A stretch of 64,000 nt of DNA from Pseudomonas solani. Lineage in GTDB: Bacteria > Pseudomonadota > Gammaproteobacteria > Pseudomonadales > Pseudomonadaceae. The stretch's first letter is position 1; each line of letters starts with the position of its first letter. Both the position numbers and the translations under genes were made by a program. Of the stretch, positions 44,801 through 53,800 are shown one piece after another. The notes beneath the pieces were generated by a model. The model was not told where the DNA came from and ran no database searches. It saw only the letters and a program-made list of their open reading frames with translations. The DNA lies in the NCBI RefSeq assembly GCF_026072635.1, contig NZ_AP023081.1, forward strand, positions 6,258,501 through 6,322,500. The letters run 5' to 3'.

Positions 44801-47800
44801 CGACGCCCCGGTGGTCACCGACACCAGCGTCACCGTCGACGAGGAAAGCACCGGCACTCCGCTGAACATCGCCGCCCCGACCGACGTAGACACCAGCAAC
44901 GTCCTGACCATCACCGTCAGCGGCCTGCCCACCGTGGGCACCGTGACCCTGGCCAACGGCACCCCGGTGACCAACGGCCAGACCCTGACCAGCGCCGAGC
45001 TGCAGGGCCTGAAGTACAACGGCCCGGCCGACTACAAGGCCGGCGACCCGGTTGGCGACTTCAAGTACAGCGTCAACGACGGCACCACCACCGTCGAAGG
45101 CAAGGTCACCCTGGGCGTCAACCCGATCAACGACGCGCCCGATGCCAACGACGACTTCGGTGTCATCGCCGGCCTCAAGGGCAACTACTACGCCTACCGT
45201 GAAGGCACCGACGGCGGCAACCTGGAGAACCTCGCCGGGGTCGCCGCCTTCATCGCCGGCCGCACCCCCAGCGCCACCTTCACCGCCACCGAGCTGAACT
45301 ACGGCAACGGCGTGTCCAGCAACCTGGGCGGCGACCAGCAGCTGCAGAAATTCCTCGGCGCCGATGCCGGCTCCCTGAACACCGACCCGGCGAACAGCTC
45401 GGACGCCATCATCCAGCTCACCGGCCAGATCAGCCTCGCCGCCGGCACCTACCAGTTCAAGGTCACCGCCGACGACGGCTTCAGCATCGTCATCGACGGC
45501 AAGGTGGTCGCCGAATACAACGGCAACCAGGGCCCGACCGCGCGCGAATCGGCCACCTTCACCCTTACCGAAAGCGGCGCCCACAATATCCAGATCGTCT
45601 ACTGGGACCAGGGCGGCCAGGCCCAGCTGAAGGTCGAACTGCGTCCGGAAGGCGGCACCTACACCGTGGTCGGCGGCAGCCAGCTGACCCAGGCCGGCAA
45701 CGACGTACTGACCACCAACGAAGACCAGCCGCTGACCATCGAGCCCTCCACCCTGCTGGGCAACGACACCGATGTCGACGGCGACAGCCTCACCATCCTC
45801 AGCGTCCAGGGCGCCAAGAACGGCACCGTAGAACTGGTCAACGGCAAGGTGGTATTCACCCCTGCGCCGAACTTCAACGGCACCGGCTCCTTCACCTACA
45901 CCGTGAGTGACGGCCACGGCGGCACCGATACCGCCACCGTCACCGTAGGCGTCAAGCCGGTCAACGATGCACCGGTGGTCGACAGCACCTCCCTCACAGT
46001 GGCCGAGGAAAGCGTCGGCACCAACCTGGGCCTGAAAGCCCCGACCGACGTGGACGGCAACCCGCTGACCATCAAGGTCACCGGCCTGCCGACCCTCGGC
46101 ACCGTGACCCTGGCCGACGGCACCACCGTGACCAATGGCCAAACCCTGACCAGCGCCCAGCTGCAAGGCCTGAAGTACAACGCCCCGGCCGACTACAGCG
46201 CCGGCCAGGCCGTTGGCAACTTCACCTACAGCGTCAACGACGGCACCGCCACCGTGAACGGCCAGGTCACCCTGGGCGTCACTCCGGTGAACGATGCGCC
46301 GGTCGTCGACAGCACCAACCTGACCGTCAACGAAGAAAGCATCGGCACCGACCTGGGCCTCAAGGCGCCGAGCGATGTCGATGGCGACAGCCTCACCATC
46401 ACCGTCACCGGCCTGCCCACCGTGGGCACCGTGACCCTGGCCGACGGCACCGCCGTGACCAATGGCCAGAGCCTGACCAGCGCCCAGCTGCAAGGCCTGA
46501 AGTACAACGCGCCGGCCGACTACAGCGCCGGCCAGGCCGTCGGCAGCTTCACCTACAGCGTCAACGACGGCACCGTCACCGTCAGCGGCCAGGTCGCCCT
46601 GGGCGTGAATCCGGTGAACGATGCGCCGGTCGCCGACAGCGCCAACCTGACCGTCAACGAAGAAAGCGTCGGCACCGACCTGGGCCTCAAGGCCCCGACC
46701 GACGCCGATGGCGACAGCCTCACCATCACCGTCACCGGCCTGCCCACCCTCGGCAGCGTGACCCTGGCCGACGGCACCGCCCTCATCAACGGCCAGACCC
46801 TCACCAGTGCCCAGCTGCAGGGCCTGAAGTACAACGCCCCGGCCGACTACAGCGCCGGCCAGGCCGTTGGCAGCTTCACCTACAGCGTCAACGACGGCAC
46901 CGTCACCGTCAGCGGCCAGGTCGCCCTGGGCGTGAACCCGGTGAACGACCTGCCGGTGATGAACGACGCATCCGTCAACGTGGACGAAGACAGCAGCCTC
47001 ACCAGCCAGCTGAACGCCACCGACGCCGATGGCGACACCCTGACCTACACCCTCAAGTCCGGCACCAGCAACGGTACGCTGGTCCTGGATACCGCCACCG
47101 GCGAGTACACCTACAAGCCCAACGCCAACTACAACGGTCCGGACTCCTTCACCGTCACCGTCAACGACGGCAAGGGCGGCGTGGTCGACGCCGTGGTGCA
47201 AATCACCGTCAACCCGATCAACGACGCGCCGACTGCCAACCCGGCCAACCTGAGCACCGCCGAGGACACGCCGATCAACGGCAAGGTGGATGCCCGCGAC
47301 ATCGACGGCGACACCCTCACCTACCGCATCGCCAGCGGCAATGGCCCGCAGAACGGCACGCTCACCCTCTTCTCCGACGGCAGCTACAGCTACCGGCCGA
47401 ACAAGGACTACAACGGGCCCGATGCCTTCACCGTCACCATCAGCGACGGCAAGGGCGGCACCACCACCAGCCTCATCAGCATCAACGTGATTCCGGTCAA
47501 CGATGCACCGGTCACCGCTGACCAGGCCAAGGAAACCGACGAAGACCAGAGCGTCAGCGGCAAGATCGTCGCCACCGACGTGGAAGGCGACAAGCTGACC
47601 TACATCATCCAGGCCGGCGTCGACCACGGCTCCCTGCTGCTCAACACCGTCACCGGCGAGTACACCTACACGCCGAACAAGGACTACAACGGCAACGACA
47701 CCTTCACCATCCGCGTCTATGACGCCAAAGGCGCCTACGCCGACTCCGTGGTGAGCGTGAAGGTCAACCCGGTCAACGACGCACCGGTGAGCAGCCCGTC

Positions 47801-50800
47801 CAGCATCAGCACCAACGAAGACACCCCGATCGACGGCCGGATCGTCGCCCGCGATGCCGATGGCGACGCCCTCACCTACAGCATCGCCAATGGCAACGGC
47901 CCGCAGCATGGCACCGTCACGCTCAACGCCGACGGCAGCTACACCTATCAGCCGGGCAAGGACTTCAACGGCAGCGACGCCTTTACCGTCACCATCGACG
48001 ATGGCAACGGCGGCACCACCACCAGCGTGGTCAGCGTCACCGTCAAACCGGTCAACGACGCCCCGGTCACCGCCGACCAGGCCAAGGAAACCGATGAAGA
48101 CCAGAGCGTCAGCGGCAAGATCGTCGCCAGCGACGTGGACGGCGACAAGCTGACCTACGTCATCCAGGCCGGCGTCGACCACGGCTCGCTGCTGCTCAAC
48201 ACCGTCACCGGCGAGTACACCTACACGCCGAACAAGGACTTCAACGGCACCGACACCTTCACCATCCGGGTCTACGATCCGAAGCTCGGCTATGCCGACT
48301 CCGTGGTGTCCATCAAGGTCAACCCGGTCAACGATGCACCGACCAGCAGCCCGTCCAGCGTCAGCACCGACGAGGACACCCCGATCGACGGCAAGGTCAC
48401 CGCCCGTGACGTCGACGGCGACACCCTCACCTACAGCATCGCCAACGGCAACGGCCCGCAGCACGGCACCGTCACGCTCAACGCCGACGGCACCTACACC
48501 TACCAGCCGGCCAAGGACTTCAACGGCAGCGATGCCTTCACCGTCACCATCAGCGATGGCAACGGCGGCACCACCACCAGCGTGGTCAGCGTCACCGTCA
48601 AGCCGGTCAACGATGCCCCCGTCGCGCCCGACAGCACCGCCAGCGTGGACGAGGACGGCACCCTGACCAGCCGCATCACCGCCACCGATGCGGAAGGCGA
48701 CAGCCTCACCTACACCCTGAAGACCGGCACCGCCAACGGCAGCCTGGTGCTCACCCCGAACACCGGCGAGTACACCTACAAGCCCAACGGCGACTACAAC
48801 GGGCCGGACAGCTTCGTGGTCACCGTCAGCGACGGCAAGGGCGGCGTGGTCGACACCGTGGTCAACATCACCGTCAACCCGGTCAACGATGCCCCGACGG
48901 CGGCCAACGACACCGCCAGCACCCTGGAAGACTCCGCCGTCACCATCGACGTGCTGGCCAACGACCGCGACACCGACGGCGACAGCCTGACCCTGACCGG
49001 CGCCAACGCGCAGCACGGCAGCGTCAGCATCGTCGACGGCAAGCTGGTCTACACCCCCACCGGCGACTACAGCGGTGCGGACACCATCACCTACACCGTC
49101 ACCGATGGTAAGGGCGGCAACAGCACCGCCACCGTCCAGGTCGGCATCCAGGCCGTGGCCGATGCCCCGAACCTCGGCGCCCAGGCCCCAAGCGGCAACC
49201 CCGCGGCCACCGGTCTGCTCCAACAGAGCTGGAACAACCTGCCCCTGGGCAGCGGCGGCAACGGTGCCAACCCGGCCACCCTGAAGAGCACCATCGACGC
49301 CGCCGGCACCCCCGCCAGCAGCGGCAACCTGGCCGATGCCCACATCGACAGCGTCAACGCCGGCGTGGCCAACAAGCTTTCCGGCCTGATTTACCTCGAA
49401 GCCGGCCAGACCTACACCTTCAGCGGCTCGGGTGACGACAGCGTGCTCGTCTCCGTGGGTGGCACCACCGTGGCCAACGCCACCTGGGGCGGCTCCACTG
49501 GCCAGTTCAGCGGCAGCTACACCGCCCAGGAGAGCGGCTACTACACCCTGGACATCTACCAGCACAACCAGAGCGGCCCGGGCACCCTGGACGTCAACGT
49601 CAAGGTCGGCAACGGCCCGGTGCAGGACCTGTCCAGCGCCAACGTGCAGCTCTACACCAAGCCCAGCGACCTGGCCGGCAACGGCCTGCACCTGTCGGAG
49701 CTGCATGGCAGCGACGGCAAGGGCTACTACCAGCTCTACAACGTCAACGAAGGTGACGAGGACAGCAGCATCCCGCTGTCGCGCCTGACCGCCTCGTTGA
49801 AGGACACCGACGGCTCGGAAAGCCTCTCCGTGGGCATCTCGCAGATCCCCGAGGGCGCCACCCTGACAGACGGTGTGAACAGCTTCACCGCCACCAGCGG
49901 CAGCACCAGCACGGACATCAGCAGCTGGAACCTGGGCAACCTGAGCATCACCCCGCCAGCCAACTACAACGGCACCTTCGACCTGAAGGTCACCGCGACC
50001 GCTACCGAAGGCGCCAACGGCGACAAGGCCAGCACCAACCTGACCCTGCCGGTGACCGTGCACGCCGTGAATGACGCGCCCACCAGCGCCGACAACACCG
50101 TCAACACCAACGAAGACACCCCGCGCAGCTTCACCAGCGGCGACTTCGCCTTCAACGATGTCGATACCGGCGATAGCCTCAAGGGCATCCGCATCAACAG
50201 CCTGCCGGCCAGCGGCAGCCTCAGCCTGGGCAACGAAGCCGTCACCGTCGGCATGATCATCACCGCGGCGCAGATCGCCTCCCTGGTCTACACCCCGGCA
50301 GCCAATGCCAACGGCAACAGCAGCTTCAGCTTCTCGGTGCAGGACCAGAGCGGCGCCTTCTCCACGCCCAACACCATGACCATCCAGGTCGCGGCGTTGG
50401 ACAGTGCCCCAGGCCTGGCCAACAGCACCGTGAGCTTCGCCGAAAACATCGCCTCCGGCAGCACCATCGCCGACCTCAGCGACCGCTTCACCGGCACCGA
50501 CCAGGACCGTGATGGCGAGCCGCTGTTCTACAGCATCACCGGTGGCAACGACGCTGGCCTGTTCAGCATCAACTCCAGCACCGGCGTGATCACCCTCGCC
50601 AACGGCAAGACCCTGGACTACGAGACCGCCACCCAGCACCAGCTGCAGGTCAGCGCCACCGACGGCAAGACCCCGGTCACCGCCACCGTCACCATCGACG
50701 TCACCAACGTCAACGACAACGGCGTGGTCATCACCGACAGCAACGCGGCCGCCAACACCGTTGCCGAGAACGCCGCCAACGGTTCCACCGTCGGCCTGAC

Positions 50801-53800
50801 CGTACTGGGCACCGACGGCGACGCCGGCGCCACCATCACCAAGTACGAGCTGACCGACAACGCCGGCGGCCGCTTCGCGATCAACGCCACAACCGGTGTC
50901 GTGACCGTCGCTGACGGCAGCAAACTCGACTACGAGGCGGCTACCAGCCACAACATCACCGTCAAGGTCACCAGCTCCGATGGCAGCACCAACACCCAGG
51001 TGTTCACCATCAACCTGAGCAACGTGAACGACAACGGCGTGGTCATCACCGACAGCAACGCCGCCGCCAACACGGTTGCCGAGAACGCCGCCAACGGTTC
51101 CACCGTCGGCCTGACCGTACTGGGCACCGACGGCGACGCCGGCGCGACCATCACCAAGTACGAGCTGACCGACAACGCCGGTGGCCGCTTCGCGATCAAT
51201 GCCACCACCGGTGTCGTGACCGTCGCTGACGGCAGCAAACTCGACTACGAGGCGGCTACCAGCCACGACATCACCGTCAAGGTGACCAGCTCCGACGGCA
51301 GCACCAATACCCAGGTGTTCACCATCAACCTCACCAACGTCAACGACAACGGCGTGGTCATCACCGACAGCAACGCGGCCGCCAACACCGTTGCCGAGAA
51401 CGCCGCCAACGGTTCCACCGTCGGCCTGACCGTACTGGGCACCGACGGCGACGCCGGCGCGACCATCACCAAGTACGAGCTGACCGATAACGCCGGTGGC
51501 CGCTTCGCCATCAACGCCACCACTGGCGTGGTGACCGTCGCCGATGGCAGCAAACTCGACTACGAGGCGGCTACCAGCCACAACATCACCGTCAAGGTCA
51601 CCAGCTCCGATGGCAGCACCAACACCCAGGTGTTCACCATCAACCTCACCAACGTCAATGACAACGGCGTGGTCATCACCGACAGCAACGCCGCCGCCAA
51701 CACCGTTGCCGAGAATGCCGCCAACGGCAGCACCGTCGGCCTCACCGTACTGGGCACCGACGGCGACGCCGGCGCCACCATCACCAAGTACGAACTGACC
51801 GACAACGCCGGTGGCCGCTTCGCCATCAACGCCACCACCGGTGTGGTCACCGTGGCCGATGGCACCAAGCTCGACTACGAGGCCGCCACCAGCCACAACA
51901 TCACCGTCAAGGTCACCAGCTCCGATGGCAGCACCAACACCCAGGTGTTCACCATCAACCTGAGCAATGTGAACGACAACGGCGTGACCCTCAGCGACTC
52001 CGACAGCGCCACCAATACCGTGGCCGAGAACGCCGCCACCGGCACCCGCGTGGGCGTCACCGCCCTGGGTGTGGACGGCGATGCCGGCACCAGCGTGACC
52101 TACGCGCTGACCGACAACGCCGGCGGCCGCTTCGCCATCAACGCCACCACAGGTGTCGTCACCGTGGCCGATGGCAGCAAGCTCGACTACGAGGCGGCTA
52201 CCAGCCACACCATCACCGTGCTGGCCACCAGCTCCGACGGCAGCACCCAGTCGGCGACCTACTCCATCGCCGTGACCAACGTCAACGAAGCCCCCGTGGT
52301 GGTCGCTGGCGCTGCGGTCACCGGCAACGAAGACACCAACTACGTCTTCAGCTGGAGCGACTTCAAGGTCAGCGACGTGGACGCCAACAGCAGCCTGTCG
52401 ATCAAGGTCGAGAGCCTGCCGGGCGAAGGCAAGCTGCAGGTCAAGGTGGGCAACACCTGGACCGATGTCAGCGCCAACACCACCGTCACCAAGTCGGTGA
52501 TCGATGGCGGCGGCCTGCGCTTCGTGCCGGATTCCAACGAATCCGGTCACGACAGCTTCAGCAACACCGGTGTCGGCCTGAACAAGCAGACCTACGCCGA
52601 GTTCAAGTACAGCGGCAGCGACGGCTCCCTGAGCACCGCCAGCAGCACCATGAGCATCGACATCGCGCCGTCGGCCGACGTCCCGACGCTCACCGTGAAG
52701 TCGGCGGCCGCGGCCAACCTGTTCACCACCACCTGGGAAAGCGCGCCGAACAGCGACAGCACCTCCCAGGACGTCACCAGTGCCACCTTCGAGAACTGGA
52801 GCCTGGTCACCACCGGCGATGTACGCAGTGGCGGCAGCAACGTGTTCGAAGTCTGGGCCAACGGCGACAGCATGCAGAACCAGGCCGGCAACATGGTCAC
52901 CGTCAAGCTGCAGGGCACCGGCAACAACGACGCCCTGGAGCTCAACGACGCCGGCGGCAGCATGTCGCAGACCCTGGGCGTGACCCGCAACGTCGCCACC
53001 GAGGTCGGCAAGGTCTACGAGCTGAACCTGGACTACGCCGGTCGCCTGGGCTTCGACACCAGCTTCACCAAGATCGCCGTCTACCTCGGCAGCACCCTGG
53101 TGGGCGAATACGCCTCCACCAGCAGCCAGACCAGCCTGAACTGGGAAAACATCCACTTCAGCTTCGTCGGCACCGGCAACACCGAGGCCCTGACCATCAA
53201 GCTGGCCGGCACCTCCACCGACTCCAGCGGTCGTGGCGCGCTGATCGACAACATCACCCTCACCTCGTCCCAGGGCGTGGTGGCCGGCGATGGCGGCGTC
53301 AGCGGCAAGACCAGCATCGCCCTGGCCAACTACATTGGCGGCGCACTGACCGACACAGACGGCTCCGAGAGCCTGAGCTACCAGCTGAGCAACCTGTCCA
53401 ACGGTTCGAGCATCGTCGTCGGCGGCACCACCCTCAGCGCGGTCAACGGCGTGTACACCCTCACCGCGGCCCAGCTGGCCACCGCCAAGCTGCAGGTTTC
53501 CGGTGACGTGCGCGGCGACATCGGCCTGGACGTCAAGGCGGTCAGCACCGAACCCAACGGCAGCACTGCCAGCACGGCGTCCCAGCACCTGACCCTGAAC
53601 ATCGTCGATGGCGGCGTGGAGCACACCAGCTACACCACCAACACCATCACCATGGCCGACGCCACCGGCACCACCAGCCTGAGCGGCGGCTTGACCGGCG
53701 AGTACTGGGGCTACAGCGAGAACGGCACCAGCCGGCCGAACCTCACCACCCTGAGCCAGGTCGAGAACTACATCGAGGGCCGTTCCGGCAACAACAGCAG

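Noticed and set aside
50712..52283. CRISPR-like regular repeats
   Set aside because: The units are 315 bp, in frame, encode a cadherin-like domain and have no spacers.
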